Source: Harmothoe impar
Taxonomy: Eukaryota; Annelida; Polychaeta; Phyllodocida; Polynoidae
Assembly: GCA_947462335.1 (NCBI GenBank)
Contig: OX381708.1
Span: 45,077,377-45,141,376 of the forward strand
Direction of reading: 5' to 3'
Length of the DNA stretch: 64,000 nucleotides
Shown: in pieces, positions 51,434 through 63,808 of the stretch
Layout of the letters: every line of letters starts with the position of its first letter
Numbering within the stretch: the stretch's first letter is position 1
The notes under the pieces: model-generated
What the model was told of the DNA's origin: nothing
Databases searched by the model: none
Seen by the model: the letters and a program-made list of their open reading frames with translations, nothing else
Position numbers and translations under genes: made by a program

Positions 51434-51622
51434 TGGGGTAGAATGGGAGTGGTGTGCGAGGAGGGTTGGGTGAACAGATGAAGGATGATGAGTGGGTGGG
51501 GTGCTCCCCGTGGGCACGTATATCTCACATAATGTGAGCTGCTCACACGGAGGTGCTCACCTCCACCTAGCCATACCCTGAAACCCCACCTGGCTCAGTG
51601 AGTGGCTAAGGTGAGCTGATGG

Positions 51623-51835
51623 ATGTCGGTGGGCCGTGTAAACGCCGCCGCCCGGCGACAAATACAGATGGAGTACTCCCCTACATCACTCAGGGAGCGA
51701 GCAGCTCACTTGGTGATACAGGACAAAGAGCAACTCAGCTGGCATATTTACTGTAATGTCCACCTGACAGAGACATCAGAGGCCATTCTGGAAGTGGTGT
51801 ATAGGGCGAGGCACGACACGCTGATGTATGTGTAG
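51623..51835 (+). CDS. Unrecognised 70-codon open frame, possible exon
   Basis: The frame has balanced, protein-like composition, unlike the repeat-driven frames around it. It starts MSVGRVNAAARRQIQ, and a second ATG at 51668 follows a CAG that could serve as an acceptor. Its second half reads SWHIYCNVHLTETSEAILEV and ends YRARHDTLMYV before a TAG. No family is recognised and no paired donor is needed if it is a terminal exon. It overlaps one GAGCAGCTC word (51699). Frames of this length occur by chance in a 64-kb window, so the call is weak. Confidence 0.2.
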   Translation: MSVGRVNAAARRQIQMEYSPTSLRERAAHLVIQDKEQLSWHIYCNVHLTETSEAILEVVYRARHDTLMYV

Positions 51836-53209
51836 GAGCATAGCTCCTAGACAGCTCTTCAAAGGTGTGTGCATTGGGGCTTGAGACAGAGGTAGTCTGT
51901 GCTAAATATCCATCTTTTGGGGATGGATAGGGTTGGTGTTTTTGGAACAGTAGTTCAGAGGAGGCGGATAATACATACACGTAGCTATTGTCTCACAATA
52001 TATGAGTGATAGGCGACTGTATATAAATACATAGGGATAATATGGTTCGAATATATGTGTTTAAAAGCTACTACCAAAATAATATACATTGTTTTCATGC
52101 ATCGGTTGACAAAACTCAAATTTATCCCTGCCAAAAAATAACAATTTATTAGGAGCTCAGACAGCTCTTTACACCCCTTTCCCCCATCAGCCATGTGGAA
52201 GTACCTCCCAGAGTGGGGCGGAGCTGCACTGTCGGCTTGCAGCTCGGGCATTGACTGGAGGTAAGGCAGGCCCTACCCCTTAGCCCTGCAGGCCCAGCAG
52301 GTTCCCATCTGGTGTCAAAAAGCTGCAAACCCAGGTGTGTTTGGCCAAGTGATTAGTGTTGCTATCTCAGCTCTGCCTCTACCTGTATATCAGATAACAC
52401 AAGCACACTTACCACACAGGTTGTGTAGTACTGCTTTCTAACCTGTTTACCACAAGCCAGTCTCAAAACATATATTTTGATTTAAAAAAGGCTTTCAAAT
52501 ACTCTAAACATGTACCTTTTCAATGTTGCTGCTGGTGCCACACAAATATAAATGTCATTGGAAACTCACTATTGCTGATCACAATTATATACCAGCTACA
52601 CGACGACTCAGGCCATACCTTAGGAACACCAAGCATAATATACATGACCATAGCACAGGAGAGCCATCACTAAAACGACACATATATACATATCCCTGGG
52701 CGCTTATAGTCCCCAGCTAAATGTCGTCTGCTAACTTGGCTTGGCTTCCTCTCGTTGGTCAATGTGGATAAGGTGTATGTTGGACTGGACTCGATGTGTA
52801 CAAAGCCTCTGCCTAATGTAGTCACGTCCGGAGGAGCGTCCTCCTGCAGCCAGCCTCCTCCAGGCTTTCCAAGCCACCATTCACCAGCTCTGAGCTAATG
52901 GTGTAACGGCAACGTCGGCATTCTACCGATAAGAAGTGGTCCTTGGGAGAGAAGCTGTGCTGTCCGCGCCATTGAAGGAGACCTTCATGTAGGAAGAGGC
53001 GCTTTGTATCAGGCCTGACTAGGATATAAATGGTTTCTAGAGTGGCTAAGAGGTTGGAGGAAATCTTTGGAAATACCTTTAATTGCCTAGAAAAGTTTTA
53101 TAGACTTCATGGAAATGCCTATAATATGCTATTTTTTGCTTGATATCTTAATTAGATCGCTATTTCATAATCCCCCACAGAGAGAAGAAGGTGGTATACT
53201 TAACTATAG
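51836..53209. other. Gene-free spacer
   Basis: A 7-bp hairpin TAGGAGC-ATA-GCTCCTA lies at about 51834-51850. Nothing else is supported up to the second Helentron-like copy. Confidence 0.45.
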
Positions 53210-55059
53210 TTACTGGACATCGATTCTCTCTCTTTGTAGCTCTATAGTGATCGATGCCCAGTTTTATACTTCAGACCAGTGGCTCATTTTGGCTGTTTTT
53301 TGCCTCACAGATTGCTTCTAGGGCAAAATCCTGACTAGGTGCCAATATATTCTCTATGCCAATGTGTAATATGAGGGTAGAAAACACTGGAACCTCAGTT
53401 AGAAAAAATCCTACTGAACAGTTTTTGAGAAAATTAGGGTTTTGTTGCATATTTTTTGTGTTTTTAGTACATTTCCTACATAAACTGTGAACGCCAGCAT
53501 TTCTCACTTTTCAGGTGTTTAGAATCAGAATTTGACTTTTTTTAAATCGCAGTAGGATTTCTGAGTATCGAGCCATTCTAGAAAAGCTATTCTTTGGAAA
53601 AAATACTTAGTATTTCTTGATGATTTTCGTTGCACAAATTTAGGGTTGTAATATAAAAACTGCATTGTCATCCAATCAAAGTGTTTATGCACTGTTGATG
53701 GTCACCCCCTCCCACCCACTTCACGCTGCATTGAAGGAGAACAGGCAGGGGAGGTTCATGTGTCCGTATATAGCTGTTGACCTGGGTGCTGGGTGCATTT
53801 TTTATTTATGGGGTGCCAACTGTTCATGAAAGAAAAATCAAATAGAATATTTAATTTTTTTAGTATCAGATTAATGCAACTACAATTCGTAATTTAGCAC
53901 TTAAAGCATTGTATTTGCATTAATATGAATAGTAGCCACCTTATGGGGTGCCAACTATTCATGAAAGAAAAATCTATCAGAATTTGTTTTTTATTAGCAT
54001 TAAATTGATGCAACTACAATTCGAGATTGCATTTTAAGCATCTTAAATCAATGGTAGCCATCTTAAATATATGGGGTGCCAACTGTTCATGAATTTAAAA
54101 AAAAGAATAGAATTTGTTTTTTTATTAGTATCAGATTAATGCAACTACAATTTGTGATTGCACTTAAAGCATTGTGGCATGCAATGACTGGTAGCCACCT
54201 TGAATGTATGGGGTGCCAACTGTTCATGAAAGAAAGAAAAGAAAGTATTATTTTTAAGAATCAAATTAATGCAACTGCAATTCAAGATTGCATTTAAGCA
54301 TTATGGCATTCAATGACTGGTGGCCATCTTGAACCTATGGGGTGCCAACTCTTCATGAAAAGAACAACTAAATTGGATTTTTTTAACAGTATAAAATTTA
54401 TGCAACTACATTTCAAGATTGCATTTAAAGCATTGTGGCATTCAATGAATGGTGGCCATCCTAAACCTATGGGGTGCCAACTGTGTTTGAAAAAGGTATC
54501 AAATAGAAATTTTCTTATATGAATTATACAAATTAATGCAACTATAATTCTTCATTGCACTGAAAGAATTGTGGCATTTAGTAAATGGTAGCCATCTTGA
54601 ATGGGTTGAATGAAGGAACAATCAAATAGGATTAGTTTTTTTGATAGTATCAAATTAATGCAACTACAAGTCAAGATTGCATTTCAAGCATCGGGACATT
54701 CAATGAGTGATAGCCATCTTGAATCTATGGGATGCCAACTGTTCATGAAAGAAAAATGGAATAGATTTTTTTTTTTATTAGTATCAAATTACTGCAACTG
54801 CAATTCGAGATTACATTGAAAGCATGGTGGCATTCAATGAATGGTTGTAATCTTGAATCTTTAAATGAACATACACACAGACATATTCATAGGCATGAAC
54901 ATGGTGTTCTCCTTCATATAGATATTCATGGATTTCTACTTCTACTAAATATAGATTTCTGTTGGAAGGATTCTGTTACATGGATGTCGATGTCCAGTTT
55001 TAGATATATATCCATATAGTGCATTGGAGTGCTATAATGTTGGACTGCTGTATATTTGT
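53210..55059 (+). mobile_element. Helentron-like non-autonomous element, copy 2
   Basis: It aligns end to end with 858-2447 in the same orientation. The left flank of about 550 bases differs at only a handful of positions, and both flanking inverted repeats are kept (ACTGGACATCGA at the left, TCGATGTCCAGT about 70 bases before the right end). The tandem core has eight units against six in copy 1, which accounts for the 260-base length difference. Left-hand flanks differ completely from copy 1 (AACTATAG against GATATTTT), as do right-hand flanks, so each is a separate insertion rather than part of a larger duplication. Confidence 0.75.
53807..54850 (+). repeat. Tandem array of about 132-bp units in copy 2
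   Basis: Unit markers (TATGGGGTGCCAACT-like) start at 53807, 53942, 54070, 54207, 54336, 54468, a degenerate one near 54600 (TTGAATGGGTTGAATGAAGG), and 54726. The three markers 54336-54600 correspond to one unit (1984) in copy 1, so two units were gained or lost between the copies. Confidence 0.9.
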
Positions 55060-58000
55060 TGCAGACTTTTGGTGTGTTCAGTAATAACCCACTCACCTAC
55101 GTAGTACATACACATGGGGTTCTACTGATAGCACAGACTGTATAACATAGTGTACGGATGGGCAGGCTTTCAGCAGAGTTGGCGGTAGTTAAAGGCTACT
55201 CAGTAGCATGTCCAGATGAAGACCTTGCCCATTCAGACAGGTAAACACCAGACTGTTTATACCACATACTGTATAGATAATACCCTGGAGGGGATGTGGA
55301 GGGGGCCTTAGAACCAGACTCCTCCAGCATCACTTACCTCCACACAGGCATGTAGACTTCACATATTGCCCAGGCTAGGCGTCTGTGTGCTGTCTATCCC
55401 TGCTCGACTCTGTTCTGCTCATGACCTCCACCACACTCCCCCCCCCCCCCCCCCCCCAAACACACACACACACACTCACTGTGTGTAGGTAGAGAGAAAA
55501 ATGCCTTAAAAAGGTGCAAAAAGAAGCAGCAGCCCTTGCCTAAGAGAGCCGTGTTTTTGTGCCCTTTTGCCATACTCGACATTTCCCCTCTCGCCCCATG
55601 CCGCTGCCACGTGCCAAGCAGAGACCTTTCAGACCTGTAAGAAGGAATAGCAATAAGGGAAGGATTACATCAGTGTCGGCAGTTGGTGCGGTTTTATGAC
55701 GGCATAGTGGAGAACAAAGGTAGGCCCTGAGGGAATCATGCCTCAGGAGGGGGAAAAGTAGTCTGCCTATAAAGACATTGAGTAAGTTATGTCCAAGAGT
55801 AGACGACATTATTTGGAGAAGAGGTCAGAAGGTGGCCACTTCAGAGACAGAGGCATGAAGACTACCACCTCAGGCACTCTATAGTTTTACAGAAATAGAA
55901 AAAGTTACCCATTCTTAGATTACCTGCATGCATGTAAACATACAAAGTAAGTATGGTGCAGATTGCAGTTTCAACGTAAAACTGCCCTGGTCGTTTTCTA
56001 CGAGCCAATGTCTTTGCATGTACTGGCATGTAAATTGGCAATTGAGAATAACTGACTACAGCTATCAATTATCTCAACACACAGCTTTTCTGTGAGCAAG
56101 TTTGCCTGACGTCTGAGCTACCTTTCCCTACATACATTCCTCCAGTAATACTGTTGACAGAGCTCTTACGTCAAGCACCCAGTTGATTTAGCTCCCTTGA
56201 AGCCAGGAGTGCCACAACTTATCACCTTCAATTTCCTGACAATTTATTGATGGTAGACATTAGTCTACTAGTCGTGATGTACATGTGAGAAATCACCTCA
56301 GAGGAATGCAATAAATAGTCAGCGTGAAGATAACCCCCAAAGGTAATACATGTATCCCTCCCCTAGGTAGGCTATGACTCCAACCTCTCACCTGTGCAAC
56401 TTCAGACCCCAGTGTCCCCTCACACTTATGTGTGGCTTATCACTGGTTTCCATGGCAACCTTTTGCCCCCTGCATGTTACTCACCTGAGACCTGTCGCCG
56501 GTGGCTGACACTTTCTACCTGTGGTAAGATAAGGAGGTGGGCTCAGGTCACCCTGGTCACTGGTCTGGTAATGAGACTGGTGTCATTGATAGGAAGTCCT
56601 GCAGTGGCAGAGTGGATAGGGTTACAAGCTCAGTTGTGGCATGAGTAGTACTAGCGCTAGATGCGTTTATAATCATTGTGATGAAAGTAGCATCTACACT
56701 GGGACACTCCAGTTCCAGATATAGAAGAAGATTGGAGTGACGGTTATTTTGAAAAGAAACTGCTTAATTTCTTTACATGTAAATAACTAGATGGAAGAGG
56801 CTTCAAATGATGACTGGCTTGCCCACAAAATTACATGCAGGACTATTGTGTTTCATGATTAAAGGAAATAAACCTCCTAAAACCATTGCCTGAGCCCTGC
56901 TGCCCAGATGACCTGGTCGGTAACAGTGGCGCGTGTAGAACATGTGGGTTTACGGTCGGCTAGACACAGCAGTAGGGAGAGGTCAGGTCGCACGTGTCAG
57001 CATTTGGAGGAGTTTTACGGCCAACGAGCATTTCTTGACCTGACCCTGACCCCTTCACGCACTACTACTTACACAAACACACGACATTCACTCACCCCTA
57101 CCCACACAACCTGGGCGTTCATAGATTATCATTCCCCACGGTATTTCCCTGTTCTATAGTACATGGATAATATGGATAATAATAATCCCTATACTGGAGT
57201 TATGCCAATCTTCATCATATTCACAAATAGACATATCCCCCCCCCCCATACAGGAAAGCCCAAACATGCACTTACGGTTACACCCTGACCTCCCTTACAC
57301 CTGCCCACACCTCCTCCCATACAGCCCTGGAGCAGCTCTGAGTAGCTCCTTGTTACGCCTTCAGTGTTGGTGCTTGCAGACAGGGGGAGGAGGCTACCTC
57401 CAGGTGAGGGCTGACCCGAACAACTTGGGTGTGACCTTTGAGCAGTTCAGGTGGGAGCAGCTCACTACAAAGCAGCTCCCCCAGGTCAGGGGGTAATGCC
57501 GCGCCACGGCCTGGGTACTGCATGGCCAGGTTACACGTACTTTCTTAAGCACAAATCAGAGAATGCCTTTGAAATAGAGTTATTGCAATTCATGAATGTG
57601 TTATAAAAGGTGGCGCAAATGGGGAACTTATTGAAAGTTATCATGTGGTTAGAAACCTTGGGTTCGGATGGCTCGGATTTAGTTATTTCCTTCTATTTTA
57701 CTGTCCACATATGCATTTGTGTATTTACTTTAGGGAGAGGGTTAACGCGTGTAGAGTTGTATTGTATACTGTGACTACTGACAAGATGTACCAACATATG
57801 CAGCTGCATTGGGTATAGTTCTGAAACTGGACCCACAGGAGGAACTGCTGTCTATACTACAGAAGCTAACTGTGCACCTGCCCCGTTCACCTCTACTCAG
57901 GTTACAGCATCTGGACCTACTGACTACCTCATGCCCCTCCCACCCACACCTACATACTTATGGTACTAAATAGGCTCGGCCTAGAAGCAACATGCAAAAG

Positions 58001-61000
58001 CATGTCGAGTATCCAACACAACTAATATAGACCATTTCCAATTACGTGAGAAGTTGTACTTTCCTCATCAACTGCGTCCCTATACATACAATAAAGAAAC
58101 TGGTACTAATATTGGATGAAACTTCCAGCATCAAACTGCCTTTTTAACAAATAATTGAAATGGGTATCATATGGAGTAATAGAGACCAAACTGCCCTGGT
58201 TACCGGTAGAAAGGTATACATAGTGACAGAGATTGGAATGAGCCAACTAGTGCAGAGCATACTGTACATACCCGTCAGGGTCGACAAGGGGTAGTGCTGA
58301 GAGACTCCGCCAGAGCTATGGCAGCCCAACACTGATTAAAAAGTCAAACTAACAAACATCTCTCACTGAGTGAGGGGAAGAAAGGGACAGCTAGGCCCAA
58401 GTCCCTCATTCCCTATGTTTGTTATCATTAGGTACCTGCCTCTGCGGCGTGGAGTGAAAGGCTGGAGGAGCCAAGGTCAGGTATATGGGACACTCCTCCA
58501 GGGGCCGGATGGAGTGGGAGGAAGGTTTCCTCTGGTATGACTTGTACAATCAGGAATACCATGGAGGTGGGAAGTGTGTGTGGGGGATGGGGGAGGAGGG
58601 GGGGGGTTATGTTAGGGGAGAAATACCTGGAGTAATACTGTAGGGCGGCTAGTTATGTAGAAATCACCTAGAGTGGCAGGTAGCCTGTCTTGTGTCATGT
58701 CACATCCTGCCTAGACCCATACACCATGGAGGAGGAGTGAGGCTAGCCAGGAGGGAAGTGAGCATTTTCCTCCTGCACCTGGTAATACTCACCTGGACCA
58801 GCCATCTACGGAGCATTAGCCTGAGGTGATAGAGATGGTATGGGGAGGGTAGTTACAGTCTATGATAGATGTCAAGTTGTCATTTCATCTATCATCATCC
58901 CATACACCATGGTATGAAGATATGATACCGCTATCTAAACGCTTACTGCACCCTATTGGTGACATGTAGCCATCGTATAAATCTTAGTGGGAGTATGGTA
59001 TATGGATATGAATGTTTAGCAAATTGCCGGAATAAATGCTACATAGGTATAGAGAACACACATACATCCTGATGAATATTAAATCAGGAAGTAATACATG
59101 TAGTGAAAGAAGTTAAGGGGATGTTTCTCATCAAATATGAATCTCAGTGACAGTACCGGTACTTTATTTATGTCCATTGCCCCCAAATATGTGTGTATTG
59201 TACACAGACCACCTCATACATATAGTCATGGCATATTACATTACTACCGGTACCTGGGTTTTCCCATTATTACAGCAACCCCTATAATTATCCAACCTTT
59301 ACGTCATTGAATGTAAATGTCCGGGTGCCTTGCTGTGCCCATTAAGGACTGTATGTGTCCTATAGTGGAACTCTCCCGAAACCCACCCACCCATTTAACT
59401 AATGAGATGACCCGCAGTCCTCTGCTATTTATCCACATAGCTCACATTCTTTCTATTATATGGGGCCAAGCTATCACTTTGAAAGTGCTTCTGCATGCCT
59501 CGGCAAATATCTGACCTCTGGAAAAAGAGGACAACTACAAACCTCAAAACAACCTCTCTGCGCTATGTTATACCAGAGACTGTTTAAACAACCATGTATT
59601 CTACTTAAAAAAAGATTTGGCTGGATTTTGAAGAATTTAGTTAGATTGTAAATGGTGGCCTGATAGACATTACAAGCAGTGTTGCCGAGTTGAGCTTGGC
59701 ATACAGTAGGATGGTTCGGTTATGTGATGACCGACTGACAGGGCACTATTCTGGCTGTGTGCCAGGTGTAGTAGAGACAGCTCCGCCTCACGACAGCCTT
59801 AGTACCAGAGCACCTCCCCCCACCCTCCTCCACACACACCTATCACTCACTCCCTCCACATCAGTCAATGTGTTCAATATTAACCACCAGTATTGCTGCA
59901 ACGGTGGATTCAGTTAACTCTTCGCAATCTTGGCTGTTTAGAAATAAGATAAAATGGGACAAATACAATTAGGACACAGACTGAAATAACATGCAAAAAG
60001 CAGAGAATACGAAAGAATGAATTATGAGGTGCTCTATTAAATATCAATTGGAAAAACTTTTGTAAGTGTGATAGTGTTAAGTGGTTGAGATTCACATACA
60101 AGTCTAGTACTAGTAGCAGGGAAGTGAATTTAACTCAAATACTGATATTTATGATAGGAAGGAATATATACTATGTTAACACATGTGCATGTACTGGTGT
60201 ACCGCCCTTTCGCGTTAGAGTGTTACCGACATCTTTACCTCACCTTGGCTTCTTCACTTCACCTTCTCTTCAAAATGGTTTAGTTTTTGCCGTGGCAACA
60301 TGAAGGAAGTTGGGCAAGTCTGGGTCACAGAAAAATCTCAAACGAGGAAGAAGATGCTAGACACTGGCGTAGTCACAATGAGAAGAACTGCAAGGATAAG
60401 GAGAAAGCTGACCTTTCCTGTCCTTGAAATAGAGTCCTTTGTATTTAAGGAGCTTTACTATAAATAGTCGGTCTCCTGATGTGTCCGCAAACTAGCTGAA
60501 ACTTTGAGGTTAAGTAGGTTAGAACCAACAGAGTGTGTGGGATTACTGAAAGGTCATCCAATACAAAATAGATTTAGATCGATCTTTTCCAAATCTTAAT
60601 GTATGTACTACATCGTACATCACACAGAGGTTCATTCTTTAGAAATATGGTATAAAAGTATACATGTACCCCATAACAGAAGGGAACCTGACCAATGAAG
60701 ATTAGACAATCATGGATGAGTCATGTCTTGGCTGGATAGACACATAAAACATGCTTTTCATGGAACAATCTTTAAATTAGACTTGTTTAATAACATCAAA
60801 TTGATTATTCTCCAGAACAAAAATATCGGTTTTACGATATGATTGCCCATTAGAGGAGAGTTCTTGTGGTGTATTTGGGTGGATGACTCTGATGGTTGGG
60901 TGTGTTTCAGGCATGGGTGCCTGGACTGAATAACCAGGGTGATTGAAGGATGATGATAACATGTTTCTCTGTAAACCGGCTCCTACACGGGTCCACTCCA

Positions 61001-61604
61001 GGTCTGTATAGGTGATCCTGATGGGCGTGGACAAGTCTGCCCCATCGTGATAACTGAGTACATTGTATCTCAACATTCTCAGCACCTGTATGTTGGAAGG
61101 CTTTTGGTGTTACACAACTTGTATCTCAGCACAGTGTGTGTTGTATTCGTTGAGGGTCACGTGGGGACACACATGAAGTCATTGTCTTTACAGCCAGCTT
61201 TTGTGTCAAGTCAGCATTGTTCCAATAACGTTCTCGACGCCTACTGAAATAAAATGCCTTTCCTTGACTCAGACGTATTGAGGTCTGGGATGATACACAA
61301 TGTAAACTAGCGATATTAGGATAGCTTTTTATATAGATGTTTACACCTTTCAGAATACAGTATACTTCACATTGGAACGTGTTTTACACTGCCTATGAAG
61401 CTTTCGCATTTTGGGTGTCAGTATATATATGCAATGTATACTGTTTTATTGAATGTCAGTTGTATTTGCTTCATATATATCCTCCAAAGGGTACACGTGT
61501 CAAAGCTTAAGTGACCTTTAGACATTACGCACCGGCTATCTGTAGTCAATCATTGCATTTAGTAAAATTTGTGTAGATAAAAAATGCTTGCAATTGAAAG
61601 ATTG
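55060..61604. other. Probable intron or spacer
   Basis: Contains a 20-C run (55438-55457) followed by a CA repeat, an 11-C run (57237-57247), and GAGCAGCTC at 57330 and 57455. A + frame at 58458-58641 and a minus frame at 60777-61085 (102 codons, starting MLRMLRYNVLSYHDG) have protein-like composition but no family or splice support. No gene is called. Confidence 0.4.
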
Positions 61605-61800
61605 ATGAGAGGGATGGCGCATCTGTAGAATGCAGGACTTGGAATCCAGGTGTCCTGGGTTCGATCCTTGAGGCTGCAGATGGGCCACACTTCTCTCCTC
61701 TCTTTGATGGCAGACAGCGAAACAGAGACCTGTCTTCCTCTCAGTATGCCTATATATGGAACCCAAAAAGAATCCTTATCTTGATAAATGTGTATTGGCA
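61605..61800 (+). mobile_element. tRNA-derived SINE
   Basis: An A-box-like TGGCGCATCTGTAGA (61615-61629) and a B box GGTTCGATCC (61658-61667) lie about 40 bases apart, as in an RNA polymerase III internal promoter. Between them, GGACTTGGAATCC forms an anticodon-arm-like stem-loop. The acceptor stem of a true tRNA is not closed and about 130 bases of unrelated tail follow, so this is a SINE head and body, not a tRNA gene. The right end is approximate and no tail repeat or target duplication was pinned down. Confidence 0.6.
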
Positions 61801-62139
61801 AGATTTATACATGTATCTTCAATTAACCTGATAGATCCGATCAGCATCACGGCCCTTTAAAGACCGGCACTGTGATTTAAGCTCAACCAGCCAACCCTAC
61901 TTAGTGATTAGTTGAATTGATTTTTGTTAAAGAAGAAAAAGCTAAGGGACTAAATCTTCCGTGAATAAATACAGTTCCTGAATTGAAATATGAGTTTATG
62001 TTGTAATGACCTTAAGGCCAACGATATAATTTGCCCTATACAAAAGGTATCCATGTGAATGGTCTGACTACATCTGGAATTACATCAAACAAATTGTGTG
62101 ACCATCCATCCTAAATATGCTCTTCTCTTCTCTCTGCAG
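61801..62139. other. Intron immediately upstream of the main exon
   Basis: AT-rich, ending in TCTTCTCTTCTCTCTGCAG, a strong polypyrimidine tract and acceptor for the exon at 62140. Confidence 0.6.
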
Positions 62140-62517
62140 CTACCATACCAGAAGGGGTTCCCAGTCCGCCCATGATGTCAGAGAACGGACTTACCAGCCC
62201 CGAGCTGCCCTCTGGAGGAATAATCATGGAACCACAATCAGACAGTCCGGCCGCCACTAGTACACCCACCCGCCCGGCCGAGGGCGCCACCAGTCCCACA
62301 CCGGCCACCGACGCCGCCAAACCGACGACGACGCCGACCACAGCTTCCGCCGCCTCCTCCGCCAAATCAGGGGGCGACGACGGCGGGGGCGGAAAGGGCA
62401 AGAACGGGGAGACAGCAGCAGCAGCAGCGGGAACAGCGGCAGGAGCGCCGGAAGAAGGTGGTAAATCCGCTCCTGAGACCAACTCCTCATCACCTAACAC
62501 ACTACCACCTGGCCAGG
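62140..62517 (+). CDS. Exon of an unrecognised Ser/Thr/Pro/Ala/Gly-rich protein
   Basis: This is the best-supported coding segment. A strong acceptor (CTTCTCTCTGCAG) and the consensus donor GTGAGT bound 378 bases, phase 1 at both ends, 126 codons. After two bases completing an Ala-type codon it reads TIPEGVPSPPMMSENG, then LTSPELPSGGIIMEPQ, then long Ser/Thr/Pro/Ala tracts, a GGDDGGGGKGKNGE patch, poly-Ala and SPNTLPPGQ. Without the donor the frame would stop five codons on. Low complexity and high disorder are typical of transcriptional regulators or other nuclear scaffolds; no folded domain is present and I cannot name the family. Its local GC and CpG are clearly above the surrounding intron, as expected for an exon. 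The minus-strand frames over it are shadows. Confidence 0.7.
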
Positions 62518-63808
62518 GTGAGTTCAGTTAACGAGGAACAATATACAGAGCTACCCCCTCCACTCAGTCTCCACCCACCAACGTCCCTCTCATCCCTACC
62601 TCTTCTATACTTTTCTATATAGTAGTATCTTCCTTTTTATTATCATGGCCCAAGTTTTTACTGCTGGTATATAGCCCCACCTTTGTAAGTTGTAGCGGTC
62701 TGTGTCTGTGGACATACACTATGTAAGAACCACACTGTGGGTACGACCACTAAGTAAGTGTGTGCATAACACAAGTGTGTTCAAGTTTTCTTACTAACTA
62801 AACAAGTGTCCACCCTCTCCTTATGTTCTCCACGTAAGCCACTTACAGCTTGAAAATGAAAGCTTTCTTCTTCTTACCACCTTTTAGACCCTAGGGCCCT
62901 TCTCTCAGCTCAGACTATATGATTCTTGGTCCACCTTGGGTTGAGCACTACTCCAGTAGAAGCCGCCCCTGCTGGACCGGTTAACTTGACCTATGCCGGC
63001 CAAATAATAAGTACAAATTAAATAGTCAATCCTAACTGTTATGCACTGTATGGTTCCCATGAAAACTGTACATCCAAATTTTGTATTTTAGGGGAGCGCG
63101 CGAAGAGATTTTTGATAGTTACTGTACCTACAACTAACTTGTAACCTTTAAACCATTGGTCTCCTGTGCCTCCTGAGTTTGGTTCAGTATACCCAGAACA
63201 CTATATAGACCGCTGTGTCAATCTGTGGTATGCAGTGGGCACAGGTGATCAGGGTACACCCAGAAAGCCAAAAGGATATCCAGTCTTTCTTTCTTGTCTA
63301 ACTGCCACCAACCCATCACAAGCTGATAACTGCACCTTTGTATTCCAGGTGGCGGCACCGTCGGTGGTGTCTTTTACTGTAGGATCTGAGTGTTGTTATA
63401 TTGTAGGTGCTAAAGTCTTGTTGCAGGTTCTATTGGACGGGCATGCAGCAGCAGGACTTCTTCAATATTATCAAATCACAAATATTACCATATGATTATG
63501 TAGTACATATCCCTCTAAATCGTTTAGGTTAACAAGTCATTCATCCTTGGACAAAGGGATGTATTTAAAAGTATCAGAACAACTCATACCCAGCTACATT
63601 AATATGGGGCTTCCTTCCTTGTATTGTTACAAGTTTGAAAGTTAGAAAGGCGACCATACATTATAAGCGATTCAATCAAGCTCCAACCATGTAAATCAAA
63701 GGGTAAGGCAAAACATAGTTACATAGTTTCTCAAATGAGTTAATATCTCACCCTTCACATGAACTTCAGAGCTATAGCTTCCTATGGTTTGTTTTTCTTG
63801 CACTATAG
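62518..63808. other. Intron between the two 3'-most exons
   Basis: A 109-codon open frame (63166-63495, no ATG start) contains two good acceptor-like sites, TTTGTATTCCAG at about 63351 and TTGTTGCAG near 63427. It might hide an alternative exon; one reading after the second site is FYWTGMQQQDFFNII. None is decisive. Confidence 0.4.

Noticed and set aside
61611..61680. tRNA gene
   Set aside because: A and B boxes are present but there is no matching acceptor stem and the similarity continues into a non-tRNA body, so a SINE is the better call.
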